From positions 1 through 62,619 of the forward strand of contig NZ_JQGL01000041.1 of the NCBI RefSeq assembly GCF_000747095.1: a stretch of 62,619 bases of DNA, written 5' to 3'. Both the position numbers and the translations under genes were made by a program. The first letter of the stretch is position 1. Every line of letters begins with the position of its first letter. Below the pieces are notes generated by a model. It was not told where the DNA came from. It saw only the letters and a list, made by a program, of their open reading frames with translations, and did not search any database. The DNA is from Sulfuricurvum sp. MLSB. Lineage in GTDB: Bacteria; Campylobacterota; Campylobacteria; Campylobacterales; Sulfurimonadaceae. This document shows, piece after piece, positions 48,261 to 57,900 of this stretch.

Positions 48261-49526
48261 ATGCAACTCCAAACCGACGCGATTCACGCCGGATATGACA
48301 AAGATACCCAAAGCACGATGGCGGTTCCCATCTATCAGACTACCGCGTATGAGTTTCGCGACGTCGAACATGCCGCGAATCTCTTTTCCCTCAAAGAGCT
48401 GGGAAATATTTATACCCGTTTGAACAACCCGACAACCGATGTATTTGAAAAACGGTTTGCCGCCCTTGAAGGAGGAGCAGCTGGTTTAGCGACCTCCAGC
48501 GGTATGGCGGCGATTTTTTATGCGATTGCCAATGCAGCAGAGGCAGGAGACAATATCGTTTGCGCCAAACAGCTTTACGGCGGTACGCTGACGCAAGCGG
48601 CGCATACGCTTAAACGTTTCGGTATCCAGGCACGCTTTTTTGATGTGCATAATCCGGAGGCGATTGAAGGGCTGGTCGATGATAAGACCAAAGCGATCTT
48701 TTTCGAGACTCTGACCAATCCGAGCATCGATGTTGCCGATATCGGTGCCATCACAGCCATCGCCAAAAAACACGGAATCCTCACCATCGTCGATAACACG
48801 GTAGCGACTCCCGTATTGTGCCGTCCACTTGAGCACGGTGTCGATGTTGTCGTTCACAGTGCGAGCAAATACACGACGGGGCAGGGGCTTGCCATCGGCG
48901 GTATCATGGTCGAGCGCCACGGGTTGATCGATCTGATCAAATCCAATCCGCGTTATCCGCAGTTCAACGAGCCGGACGGGAGTTATCACGGGTTGGTGTA
49001 CGTGGACGTTCCATTGCCGCTTTATACGCTGCGTGCACGCTTGTCGCTTCTGCGCGATCTGGGTGCGGTCGTATCGCCGTTTAACTCATGGCTCTTTATT
49101 CAGGGAATTGAAACCCTGAGCTTGCGTATGCGCGAGCATTCCCGCAACGCATTGGCCGTAGCGGAGTTTTTGGAAAGCCACCCCAAGGTGAACAAAGTCA
49201 ACTATCCCGGGCTTAAAAGCAACGCGAATTATGCCGATGCACAACGCTATTTCGACGGCGGCATGTCAAGTGGGCTGCTGAGCTTCGAGGTGGAAAGTTT
49301 CGAGTCGGCGAAAAAAATCGTCGATGCGACGAACCTGTTCTCGCTGGTCGTGAACATCGGCGATTCGAAATCGATCATTACTCATCCTGCATCGACGACC
49401 CATCAGCAGCTTTCGGAAGACGAACTTGTCGCATGCGGCGTACCCTCCGGCTTGATTCGTCTTAGTATCGGGCTGGAAGCATCCGAGGATCTGATCAATG
49501 ACCTCAAACAGGCATTGGGCGCGTAA
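48261..49526 (+). CDS. metY: O-acetylhomoserine sulfhydrylase
   Basis: PLP enzyme making homocysteine from O-acetylhomoserine and sulfide. It has 421 residues, with the PLP lysine in VVHSASKYTTGQG and segments ETLTNPSIDVADI and GVVSPFNSWLFIQGIETLSLRM-like AVVSPFNSWLF typical of MetY. Two close ATGs exist; 48261 has AAGGA at the correct distance. metX follows after 8 bases, giving direct sulfhydrylation from acetylated homoserine. Confidence 0.94.
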   Translation: MQLQTDAIHAGYDKDTQSTMAVPIYQTTAYEFRDVEHAANLFSLKELGNIYTRLNNPTTDVFEKRFAALEGGAAGLATSSGMAAIFYAIANAAEAGDNIVCAKQLYGGTLTQAAHTLKRFGIQARFFDVHNPEAIEGLVDDKTKAIFFETLTNPSIDVADIGAITAIAKKHGILTIVDNTVATPVLCRPLEHGVDVVVHSASKYTTGQGLAIGGIMVERHGLIDLIKSNPRYPQFNEPDGSYHGLVYVDVPLPLYTLRARLSLLRDLGAVVSPFNSWLFIQGIETLSLRMREHSRNALAVAEFLESHPKVNKVNYPGLKSNANYADAQRYFDGGMSSGLLSFEVESFESAKKIVDATNLFSLVVNIGDSKSIITHPASTTHQQLSEDELVACGVPSGLIRLSIGLEASEDLINDLKQALGA

Positions 49527-49534
49527 AGGAAGTT

Positions 49535-50632
49535 ATGTTAAACCTGCAGATTCACACTGAACATTTTACCAATCCCCTCTATCTGGAGAGCGGACGTATT
49601 TTAGAACCGTATGATATCGTCTACGAGACCTACGGAGAACTAAACGACGCGCGGGATAATGTAATTGTGATCACGCACGCACTCACCGGGTCGCACCATG
49701 CGGCCGGGACGTATGAAGGGGACAATAAAGCCGGTTGGTGGGACGCTCTTATAGGTCCGGGGAAAGCGGTCGATACCGACCGTTTTTTCGTGATCTGTAC
49801 CAACGTGATCGGAAGCTGCTTCGGCTCGACGGGACCCATGTCGCCGCGTTACCCTTACAACGAACCTTATCGTTATAAATTCCCCGTTATCACGATCCTT
49901 GATATGGTCAAAGCGCAACGTATTTTGTTTGACCGTTTGGGAATCCATCAAGTCCATGCGGTGATCGGCGGTTCGATGGGAGGAATGCAGGCGTTGGCGT
50001 TCGGCGTCTTCTTCCCTAATTTTGCCAAAAAGATTATCGCGATGGCGACGACGGCCGCGACACAGCCTTGGGCAATCGCTTTTAACAAAGTGGCGCAGGA
50101 AGCGATTCTCAAAGACCCTGATTTTAAAAACGGCTATTATGACCCCGAAGTTATCCGCGAAAACGGTCTCTCTGGGATGGCAATCGGACGTATGGCGGGA
50201 CATATCAGCTTTTTGTCCCATCAGTCCATGACCAAAAAATTCGGGCGCGAATACCGTCGAAATGACGGATTGTTTGAACTTTTCGGGAAGTTCCAGATCG
50301 AGTCGTATCTGGAATACAACGGTTACAATTTCACCAAATGGTTTGATCCGCTGTCGTATCTGTACATCACCAAAGCGATCAACATCTACGACCTCTCGCG
50401 GGGGTTCGATTCGCTTGAAGAGGCACTCTCGAAAATCAATGCCGAACTCTATCTGGTCAGCTTTGAAAAGGACCTTCTGTTCCTTCCGGACGAGATGGAA
50501 AGTATTTACAATGCGATGAAATCGCAGGGAAAAGAGAATGTTGATTATCTTGCGGTGCAGAGTGATTACGGGCATGATGCATTTTTAGTCGAAATCGATA
50601 AAATCGATCAGTATGTACGGGAGGCATTATGA
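49535..50632 (+). CDS. metX: homoserine O-acetyltransferase
   Basis: Activates homoserine for methionine synthesis. It has 365 residues, an alpha/beta hydrolase with the nucleophile Ser in IGGSMGGMQAL, the oxyanion region THALTGSHH and the catalytic Asp and His in LFLPDEMES and SDYGHDAFL. It pairs with metY and overlaps xseB by 4 bases. Confidence 0.94.
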   Translation: MLNLQIHTEHFTNPLYLESGRILEPYDIVYETYGELNDARDNVIVITHALTGSHHAAGTYEGDNKAGWWDALIGPGKAVDTDRFFVICTNVIGSCFGSTGPMSPRYPYNEPYRYKFPVITILDMVKAQRILFDRLGIHQVHAVIGGSMGGMQALAFGVFFPNFAKKIIAMATTAATQPWAIAFNKVAQEAILKDPDFKNGYYDPEVIRENGLSGMAIGRMAGHISFLSHQSMTKKFGREYRRNDGLFELFGKFQIESYLEYNGYNFTKWFDPLSYLYITKAINIYDLSRGFDSLEEALSKINAELYLVSFEKDLLFLPDEMESIYNAMKSQGKENVDYLAVQSDYGHDAFLVEIDKIDQYVREAL

Positions 50633-50823
50633 GCCAGGAAGAGAGTTTTGAAACGAAGATTGCCAAAGCCAAAGAGATCTTGGAAAAACTGATGGATCCC
50701 GCTTTGCCTATGAACGAGAGTATAAAGGCGTACGAAGAGGGGATGAAAGAGCTAAAATCTGCCGAAAAAATGCTTGAAGAAGCTCAGTTGCAGATTCAAA
50801 TTATTAAAAATCAGGAGCAATGA
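50629..50823 (+). CDS. xseB: exodeoxyribonuclease VII small subunit
   Basis: A 64-residue protein with the XseB pattern: SFETKIAKAKEILEKLMDPALPMNESIKAYEEGMKEL followed by a helical tail (written here only in overview), residues about 5-41. It partners the large subunit XseA, which is not in the window. Its ATG overlaps the metX stop and its TGA overlaps the next ATG, so the three genes are coupled. Confidence 0.85.
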   Translation: MSQEESFETKIAKAKEILEKLMDPALPMNESIKAYEEGMKELKSAEKMLEEAQLQIQIIKNQEQ

Positions 50824-51632
50824 TGCGTTGTGCCCTTTTGCAACTCCCATCGATCGGTATGGGGAGTAACAAGCTCGATAATTATGCCCGTGTCGCCCAT
50901 CAAAAAGGGGTTAATCTGGTGGTCATGGGAGAGTATCTGCTGAACCCGTTTTTTAAAGAATTGGTTCATACCCCTGTTTCGATGATTGCAGAGCAAAGCG
51001 CACATCAGATCGAAACGCTGAAATCGTTGGCAGAGAAATACAATTTGGTGTTTATCGCCCCTATCGTGACGGTGAAGAAAAAAGAGTGTACGAAAATGAT
51101 TGTCAAGGTCGGACCGCGCAGCGTCACCTATTACCCGCAGCAGTTTTTGATCAACTATCCCCATTGGAACGAAGAGAAGTTTTTCAATAACCCGATCGAA
51201 GCCCTCAAACCTCCGATGATTTTTGCTGTCGGCGGGTTTAAATTTGCCGTGATGGGCGGATTTGAAGTCCATTTTGATTCGATGTGGGACGCTGTGGACG
51301 CAAAAAGCGTCGATGCGGTTCTGATCCCAAGCGCATCGACGTTCGAGTCGCACAACCGATGGAGAGAGCTTCTGAAGACCCGTGCTTTTACTCACAACTG
51401 CTATATCCTTCGCGCCAACCGGGTCGGTGAATATTTCGACGAGAAACATGCATGGAAATTCTACGGCGATTCGATGGTGATTTCTCCTGATGGAGAGATC
51501 GAAGCCGATCTTGGGAATACCGAAGAACTGCTGATCGTCGATCTCGACCGAAAAAGCCTCATTGAATCGCGCAAAGGATGGGGTTTTAAAGAAGCCATGC
51601 GCAAACGAAACGCACATCGTATGAATACCTGA
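50820..51632 (+). CDS. degenerate nitrilase-superfamily protein, probable pseudoenzyme
   Basis: A 270-residue protein with the overall fold signature of carbon-nitrogen hydrolases. Glu37 (VMGEYLL) is retained, but the catalytic Lys position reads YPQQFL (Gln106) and the catalytic Cys position reads MGGFEVHF (Gly146). Flanking family features, NEEKFF after the Lys loop and the substrate-loop region, are conserved. Without Lys and Cys it is unlikely to hydrolyse amides; binding or regulation is more plausible. It overlaps xseB as ATGA, in the metX-xseB unit. Confidence 0.8.
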   Translation: MMRCALLQLPSIGMGSNKLDNYARVAHQKGVNLVVMGEYLLNPFFKELVHTPVSMIAEQSAHQIETLKSLAEKYNLVFIAPIVTVKKKECTKMIVKVGPRSVTYYPQQFLINYPHWNEEKFFNNPIEALKPPMIFAVGGFKFAVMGGFEVHFDSMWDAVDAKSVDAVLIPSASTFESHNRWRELLKTRAFTHNCYILRANRVGEYFDEKHAWKFYGDSMVISPDGEIEADLGNTEELLIVDLDRKSLIESRKGWGFKEAMRKRNAHRMNT

Positions 51633-51708
51633 GCCGAGCAATCGGAATAGGGACAGTTTTAACGAAAACGATGCTACAGTAAATCATCATTAGAGGAGGA
51701 CTTCGGAT

Positions 51709-52386
51709 ATGATGCATTATTTCCATCGTCAGGTGCAATTGTGGGGCGAAGAGACGCAGCGTACTTTGCAATCCAAACGAATTGCCGTTATCGGAAGCGG
51801 AGGATTGGGATCGTCATTGGCGTTTGCACTCGGAGCCTCAGGTATCGGTGAGATCCATATGATTGACTTCGATACGGTCAGTCTGCATAACATCCATCGT
51901 CAGATCGCTTTCAAGTCGGGAGATGAGGGAAAAAACAAGGCCGAAGTGGCGTGCGCGCTGATCGAATCGCGCTGCCCTTACGTTAAAGCGTATCCGCATA
52001 CCTGCCGGTTTGAAGAATTTACCGAAAAAAATATCGACGTCGATTTGATCATCGATGCGACCGACAATCTTCCCACGCGCGGAATGATCAATACGTACGC
52101 GAAATCCAAAGGGTTGCCGTGGGTATACGGTTCGGTCGAAGCGTTCAACGGACAAGTCTGTTTTTTCGAAAACGCATCGTTTAACGAACTGTTTAAAATC
52201 ACCCAAAAAACACCCGCCGGGATCGCTGCGCCGATCGTCATGCATATCGCATCCTTGCAAGCCAATCTGGCCTTGCGCTATTTGGCAGGATTGAGTGTTA
52301 AGAAAGACTTTTTGTATTATGTGTTTTTCAATGACGAAGGGGAACTGGTAACGCAAAAATTCGCGTTACCAAAAAGCGAAGGCTGA
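51709..52386 (+). CDS. ThiF/MoeB/HesA family adenylyltransferase
   Basis: A 225-residue E1-like enzyme that adenylates the C-terminus of a small sulfur-carrier protein (ThiS, MoaD or similar). It shows the nucleotide site GSGGLGSSLA (about 29-38), DFDTVSLHNIHRQ and DATDNLPTRGMINT. The two CxxC zinc pairs of MoeB are absent, as in HesA-like and some ThiF forms. An AGAGGAGG ribosome-binding site precedes two adjacent ATGs. No carrier protein gene is adjacent, so the pathway stays open. Confidence 0.87.
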   Translation: MMHYFHRQVQLWGEETQRTLQSKRIAVIGSGGLGSSLAFALGASGIGEIHMIDFDTVSLHNIHRQIAFKSGDEGKNKAEVACALIESRCPYVKAYPHTCRFEEFTEKNIDVDLIIDATDNLPTRGMINTYAKSKGLPWVYGSVEAFNGQVCFFENASFNELFKITQKTPAGIAAPIVMHIASLQANLALRYLAGLSVKKDFLYYVFFNDEGELVTQKFALPKSEG

Positions 52387-52390
52387 TTGT

Positions 52391-52885
52391 TTACAGCCCG
52401 GAGATATGTTTGGCGAGCGCATCGATCTGAGCATCGCTAAGCGGCTTGGCTTGCCCCTGCATCAACGCTTTCATCTCTTTGCCGTACGTACCGGCCTGAT
52501 ACCCTTTTAAAGCCTCTTTGACTTTCTGTTCGCTCCATCCCGCAATGATTTGTGATTTTCCCAAAGCGGATTTCTCGGCTTTCATACCGTGGCATGAAGC
52601 ACACTTCTGGCCGAAGAGAGCATTGCCGTCGGCAGACACGGCTATCGTCTTCACCGGAGCCGGTGTTTTGCTCTCAGCGGCGCTTACAGCAGCAGGTGCT
52701 GCTGCAACAACCGGTGTCGCAGTCTCGGTTACAGCCGTTGAGAGTTGTGCGGAAGCATTGGCTTCGGTTGCCGTTGCGACGACAGGCTGTGTTTCGTTTT
52801 GCGATACGGCAGACGTGTCGGTTTGTGCCGAATCACCGCATCCGATCAAGAACAAAGAACAGACGAATGTTAGAAAGTATTTCAT
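52391..52885 (-). CDS. lipid-anchored c-type cytochrome
   Basis: A 164-residue protein with lipobox LIGC (Cys17), a long Ala/Thr/Val/Pro-rich linker (about 20-85) and one class I cytochrome c domain: heme site CASCH and a later Met (KEMKALMQG) as likely axial ligand. It would be tethered to a membrane in the periplasm and shuttle electrons. It is convergent with the ThiF-like gene. Confidence 0.88.
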   Translation of the reverse strand: MKYFLTFVCSLFLIGCGDSAQTDTSAVSQNETQPVVATATEANASAQLSTAVTETATPVVAAAPAAVSAAESKTPAPVKTIAVSADGNALFGQKCASCHGMKAEKSALGKSQIIAGWSEQKVKEALKGYQAGTYGKEMKALMQGQAKPLSDAQIDALAKHISGL

Positions 52886-52969
52886 AGAGGTTCTCCTAAA
52901 TAAATTTCAGGATATTGTACGATTTTTAGTTTGAATGGAGTTGAAAGAAATAAAGAAAGAGGGAAGGGC

Positions 52970-52991
52970 GTTTCGCACCGAAGTGCAAAAC
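52970..52991 (-). terminator. stem-loop with TTCG loop after the small lipoprotein gene
   Basis: On the minus strand GTTTTGCAC pairs with GTGCGAAAC (one mismatch) around a TTCG tetraloop, 19 bases after the lipoprotein stop. The loop type is very stable. No T-run follows, so it may stabilise the mRNA end or cause weak termination. Confidence 0.45.
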
Positions 52992-53009
52992 TAAGCTGTA
53001 AGTCGAAAC

Positions 53010-53186
53010 TTATTCAGCAGTAGCGTTTGCTTCAGTAGCGTTTGCTTCAACAGTAACGTTTGCTTCTTCAGCAACTGGTGCAGCAACTTCTTCAGCAGTA
53101 ACGTTTGCTTCTTCAGCAACTGGCGCAGATTCGCTGCATCCGATGAACATAGCAGCAAGCAACAAAGCAGAAAAGATTTTCAACAT
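53010..53186 (-). CDS. small repetitive lipoprotein
   Basis: A 58-residue lipoprotein: hydrophobic signal with lipobox FIGC (Cys16) and then a low-complexity acidic tail made of repeated PVAEEANVTAEE-like and EANAT units. Such a tail is probably unstructured. The ATG at 53184-53186 has an AAGGAG ribosome-binding site; longer in-frame starts upstream would destroy the signal peptide. No family recognised; an entericidin- or Lpp-like envelope role is only a guess. Confidence 0.75.
   Translation of the reverse strand: MLKIFSALLLAAMFIGCSESAPVAEEANVTAEEVAAPVAEEANVTVEANATEANATAE
53013..53130 (-). repeat. imperfect short repeats inside the small lipoprotein gene
   Basis: Units related to GCTGAAGAAGCAAACGTTAC and GAAGCAAACGCTACT recur several times in the coding strand, giving the EANVT/EANAT protein repeats. 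The near identity of the codons suggests recent slippage-type expansion. Confidence 0.7.
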
Positions 53187-53215
53187 GGTAAGGCTCCTTA
53201 AAAATTTATGGCGGA

Positions 53216-53259
53216 AGTATATCACTACCTCCCCCATACTTGTCAAGAGGTTTTGACAA
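53216..53259 (-). promoter_or_regulatory. promoter and inverted repeat upstream of the small lipoprotein gene
   Basis: On the minus strand a TTGACA hexamer (53246-53241) precedes TATACT (53221-53216) with a long 19-base spacer. The -35 box is half of an inverted repeat TTGTCAA-N6-TTGACAA (53240-53259), which could be an operator. Confidence 0.45.
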
Positions 53260-53500
53260 ATTTTTGAATATATTTTTATGAACTCCATGAAATAGGGGCT
53301 TCGACGGCATCACAAATTTTTCAAAATAGCCTGTTTTTCGCTAAAAATAGTAACATCGGTAGAGGCAAAAAAAGTATTTTTTGCCCTTTTTGAGTACCTA
53401 TTTACTTTTGATTAGCTTTTGGATGGCATTTCGGGAAAGGAAAAGAAATTCATTTTTGCTCCGCAAACGAATCCGTTTGCGAAATAACGAGAGGAAAATA
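53260..53500. other. A/T-rich intergenic region between lipoprotein promoter and efflux operon end
   Basis: The gene-free stretch from 53187 to 53500 holds the lipoprotein promoter on its left and A/T-rich sequence after it. A perfect dyad CGCAAACG-AATC-CGTTTGCG lies at 53462-53481, downstream of the efflux operon. No start codon with a good ribosome-binding site opens a convincing frame here. Confidence 0.6.
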
Positions 53501-53523
53501 TTATCTCCCTGAAGGGAGATAAT
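53500..53523 (-). terminator. terminator overlapping the stop of the efflux outer-membrane gene
   Basis: On the minus strand ATTATCTCCC pairs perfectly with GGGAGATAAT around a TTCA loop and is followed by ATTTTCC. The TAA stop codon itself lies in the descending arm. It should end the RND operon transcript. Confidence 0.7.
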
Positions 53524-54922
53524 CAAGAGCGAGAGCCGTGTTTTTTTCTTCCCAACCGCCGCCGAGAGCTTTATACACGTTGACGGTTGCGGTAAGGCCG
53601 TTTTGTTTGGCGATCAGATAGCTTTGGTGTGCCGCAAGCCATTGCTGCTGGACCGTCAGCATCTCCGTATAGGAAATGGCGCCTACCTGATAACGGAGCT
53701 TGGCTTGTTTCAATGCCTGAGCAATCGCGAGCGAGCGTTTGTTTTGATACGTTATTTGCTCATTGGCCTTGAGCGTTTGGCCCAAAACACTGTCCGTATC
53801 GTTAAAAGCGCTCACAATGGTTTTGCGGTACGCAGCCAGAGTAGCGTTATGTTCGGCTTCGGCTGTTTTGATTTCACCGGCAATACGTCCGGCGCTAAAG
53901 ATCGGTACGGAGACGGACGGAACAATTTCCCAAAGTCTGGTCGGGTTGGAGACAAAGTCACTCAACTCCAGGCTTTGAACCCCGAGCATGCCGGTCAGTT
54001 TGATACTGGGAAAATAGGCGGCGCGTGCGATACCGATCTGTGCGTTGGACGCGATCAGATTCTGTTCCGCCGCAGCGATATCGGGGCGGCGTGCCAACAC
54101 CGAACTTGGGATGGCGGCAGGAACGGTCGGAAGCATGATCGATTCAAGAGATGCCGTGGAGACGCTTTGAGGATTTCGTCCGAGCAGGACGTTATAAACG
54201 GCCTCTTCGGCGATTTTCGACGCTTCCAGCTGCGATAATGTCGCTTTGGCGCTTTCATATTCGGATTCGGCTTGTAAATAGGTACTTTCGTCGATGACGC
54301 CGTGACGGTATTTAAGCCCTGTCAATTCATAAAGATCGCGGCTGATGGAGAGGTTCTCTTTGGCCAGATCGATTTGGCTTTGCAGCGCGGCGAGTTTGAA
54401 ATACGATGCGGAGACGGCGGCAGTGACGGAGAGCTTGACCGTCTCTTTGGCATAAACGCTGGAGAGGAGCAGCGCCCGGGCCGCTTCATTGGCACGCCGT
54501 ACTTTTCCGAACAGATCGATTTCGTAGCTCGCCAGCGAAAGCGAAGCGGCATAGGTGGAGGTGACGCCGTCGTGGAGGTTGGATCCGGTCGCATCATAAA
54601 CCCCTTTGCGGGTCATTGAACCGTTGCCGTTGATTTGCGGATAGAGATAGGATTTGGCTTGATCGAATTTTCCCAGCAGCGCGTCGACCTGAGCCTGTGA
54701 GGACTGCAGGTCGTAATTGGTCCGCAACGCATCCTCTACCGCTTCGGAGAGTCGGGGGTCGTTAAAATGTTTCCACCATTGTGCGTCTATGGCTGCCGAG
54801 CCGTTAGCGTCCCGAAACGATTCGGGCACGGCGACGGCAGGTTTGACGTAATCGGGACCGATCGTACAACCGCCCAGAAGAAACGTTAAAAGGAGTGAAC
54901 CGTAGGTTGCGTGCTTAGTCAT
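53501..54922 (-). CDS. NodT/OprM-type outer-membrane efflux lipoprotein
   Basis: A 473-residue outer-membrane factor of the tripartite pump. The lipobox LGGC (Cys19) is followed by GPDYVKP, the hallmark of the OprM/NodT group. Two OEP repeats form the periplasmic channel (about 60-250 and 270-460). Its ATG overlaps the RND pump stop by 8 bases. A palindromic terminator overlaps its own stop codon. Confidence 0.92.
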   Translation of the reverse strand: MTKHATYGSLLLTFLLGGCTIGPDYVKPAVAVPESFRDANGSAAIDAQWWKHFNDPRLSEAVEDALRTNYDLQSSQAQVDALLGKFDQAKSYLYPQINGNGSMTRKGVYDATGSNLHDGVTSTYAASLSLASYEIDLFGKVRRANEAARALLLSSVYAKETVKLSVTAAVSASYFKLAALQSQIDLAKENLSISRDLYELTGLKYRHGVIDESTYLQAESEYESAKATLSQLEASKIAEEAVYNVLLGRNPQSVSTASLESIMLPTVPAAIPSSVLARRPDIAAAEQNLIASNAQIGIARAAYFPSIKLTGMLGVQSLELSDFVSNPTRLWEIVPSVSVPIFSAGRIAGEIKTAEAEHNATLAAYRKTIVSAFNDTDSVLGQTLKANEQITYQNKRSLAIAQALKQAKLRYQVGAISYTEMLTVQQQWLAAHQSYLIAKQNGLTATVNVYKALGGGWEEKNTALALDYLPSGR

Positions 54923-57900
54923 GGGATACCCCCTTTCGCTCGATAAATTTTTCCTGAGCCGTAGCGACCCAGTAGTAGAGATACGGAATGAAATACCGTT
55001 CGATGAACGTGGCGGCCAACATACCGCCGAACATCGCTACCCCGATGGAGAAGCGCCCGGCGGCTCCTGCACCGGAACTGAATATCAGCGGGAGCATTCC
55101 GGCCAAAAAGGCAAACGAGGTCATCATCATCGGACGATAACGCAATCGTGCGGCTTCCATGGTCGCGTCATAAATGCTTTTCCCCATTTGGCGCTGTTCT
55201 TCGGCAAATTCGACGACGAGAATCGCGTTTTTGGCCGAGAGGGCGATCAGGGTGAGCAGCCCGATCTGGAAGTAGACGTTGTTGTTCAAAAACGGGATGA
55301 ACCAGACGACGGTATAGGCTCCCATGATTCCGTACGGAACGGCGAGCATGATCGAGATCGGCAACGTCCACCGCTCATACAGGGCGGCAAGAATCAGATA
55401 AACCATGACGAGGGCAAAGGCGACGATGATCAGCGCCTTGGAACCGACCAGCTTTTCCTGCAGATACAAACCTTCCCAGTCGTAGCTGGCCGTGGCGGGC
55501 AGGAGCGTGTCGGCATTGTTTTCGATGGTGTTGATGATGTCTCCCGAACTGTATCCCGGTGAAGGGGATCCCATGACGGTCGTGCTCAGTACGCCGTTGA
55601 AATGCTCTATCGAGGAGGGCGCACTGGCCATTTTGACCGTTACGACCGAGGAGAGAGGGACGAGCATTCCGCTGCTTGAGCGTACCCATGCGCGTCCGAT
55701 ATCTTCGGGGGTGGCGCGATAAGAGCTGTCCGATTGCATCTGTACCCAGTACGTTTTGCCGTTGCGGTCGAACTGGTTGACGTACATCGTACCGATGGTC
55801 GCCTGCAGCGTCTGAAAAACGTCGTTGATCGAGAGCCCCAGCGATTTGGCTTTTTCGCGATCGACTTCGACCGAAAGGGTCGGGGTGTTGACGTTCATCG
55901 TACTGAAAGGGTTTTTGATGCTCGGTTCGGCTTTGAGCGCACCGATAAATTCGTTGGTCGTTGCGGCATGGTGCGTGAAGTTGTTGTCACCCGGCTGCAG
56001 TAGTCGGAGGCTGAACATGTCCGACGCTCCCATTCCCCGGATCGATGGAGGAGGCATGGCAAAGACTTTTGCCTCTTTGATGCTTCCGAGTTTCGGCCCG
56101 AGTGAGCCTAATATACCGAAAACGGAGAGCTCTTTGGTCGGGCGTTCTTCCCACGACTTAAGGCGGGTAAACACGACGGCGGAATTGGGTTCTTGCGAAA
56201 ATGTAAGGATATTAAGACCGGTGATGGCGGTATATTTGTAGATACCTTCCTGTTCGCTCAAGATCCCTTCTACCTGCTTGACGACTTCCAGCGTCCGGTT
56301 GGCGGTGGCCCCTTCGGGGAGATTGATGCTGGTGATAAAATACCCCTGATCTTCCATCGGGAGGAAGGCGGTCGGCAGGGTTTTGTGAAAATAAGCGATA
56401 AAACCGTATGTCGTGAGATAGATGACGCCGAAAATGAGCGCCTTTCGGATCATAAACATCGAGCGTCGTACGTAGTTGTCGGTCATTTTGCCGAATGCTT
56501 TGTTAAACCATCGGAAAAAGGCGTTCGGCGTGTGATCGTGCTGTTTGAGAATCATCGCCCCGATGGCGGGAGCGAACGTCAGTGCCATAAAGCCTGAAAA
56601 TACGACCGAGATCGCAATCGTCGCCGCAAACTGTTTGTACAGCTGTCCCGTCATACCTCCCAAAAACGTAGCGGGAATGAAAACGGCACACATAACGAGG
56701 ACAATGGCGATAACGGGACCCGATATTTGCATCATTGCCTTGATTGCCGCTTCGCGGGGCGGTATCTTCTCGTTCTGCAGTATCCGCTCCATATTTTCGA
56801 CGACGACGATCGCGTCATCGACGACGATACCGATGGCCAGTACCAATCCAAAGAGGGTGAGGGTATTGATCGAATACCCGAGCAGATACATTCCGATAAA
56901 GGCTCCGGTCAGCGAGATCGGGATCGAGAGGATCGGGATCAGTGCGGCACGGGCGCTTTGCAAAAAGAGGTAAATGACAAGGCTGACGAGGATGATCCCC
57001 TCGATCAGCGTCTTGACAACCTCGTCGATCGAAATTTTGACGAAGTCGGTCGTATTGTACGGGATGTCGTAGGTGATTCCCGCCGGGAATTTTTTGGCCA
57101 GTTTTTCCATTTTGGCCTCGACCGCCGCTGAGGTGTCGAGGGCGTTGGCATTGACGTCGGCGAAAATCCCGATCATCGCGGCCGGTTTTCCGTTGACGCG
57201 ACCGAAAAATTCGTAGTTCTGCGCCCCGAGTTCGACGCGGGCAACATCTTTCAGCCGGATCATCGAACCGTCGTTTTTGGCGCGGATAATGATGTTGGCA
57301 AACTCTTCGGGGGTCGAGAAACGCCCTTTTGAAGTGAGCTGCATCGTCCACATCTGCTCATCGGCGGTAGGAGCCTGTCCTAGGCGCCCCGGAGAGACTT
57401 GGAGATTCTGGTCGCGAATCGCGTTGGCAATCTCGGAGGTGCTGACCCCCAAAGAAGCCAGTTTATCGGGGTTAAGCCATATCCGCATCGCGTAGTCGCG
57501 TTGGCCGAAGATCTGGCTGCGTCCCGCACCGGGAATTTTTTTAATGTCATCCAGAAGGTTTGAAGAGATGTAGTTACTGATCTGGGTCGAATCGTAGCTG
57601 CCATCAGGCGACGTGATCGCGACGATCAGGAGGATATCGGAAGTTCGTTTTTCCACCGTCACACCCAGATCGCGGGTTGTCTGGGGAAGCTGTGCCAGTA
57701 CCGAATTGATCCGGTTTTGAACTTCGACGGCGGCCATATCCTGATTGACGCCGATATTGAAGGTACACGTGATCGTCCCCGTCCCCGGCAGTGCCGCGGC
57801 TTTGGAACTCATGTACATTAGTCCCTCGGCTCCCGAAATCTGCGATTCGAGAGGGGTCAGGATGTTGTCGGCGATGGTCTGGGCATCGGCTCCTGGGTAT

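Noticed and set aside
49640-50575. A 311-codon minus-strand frame opposite metX
   Set aside because: Antisense shadow of metX with no recognisable protein features.
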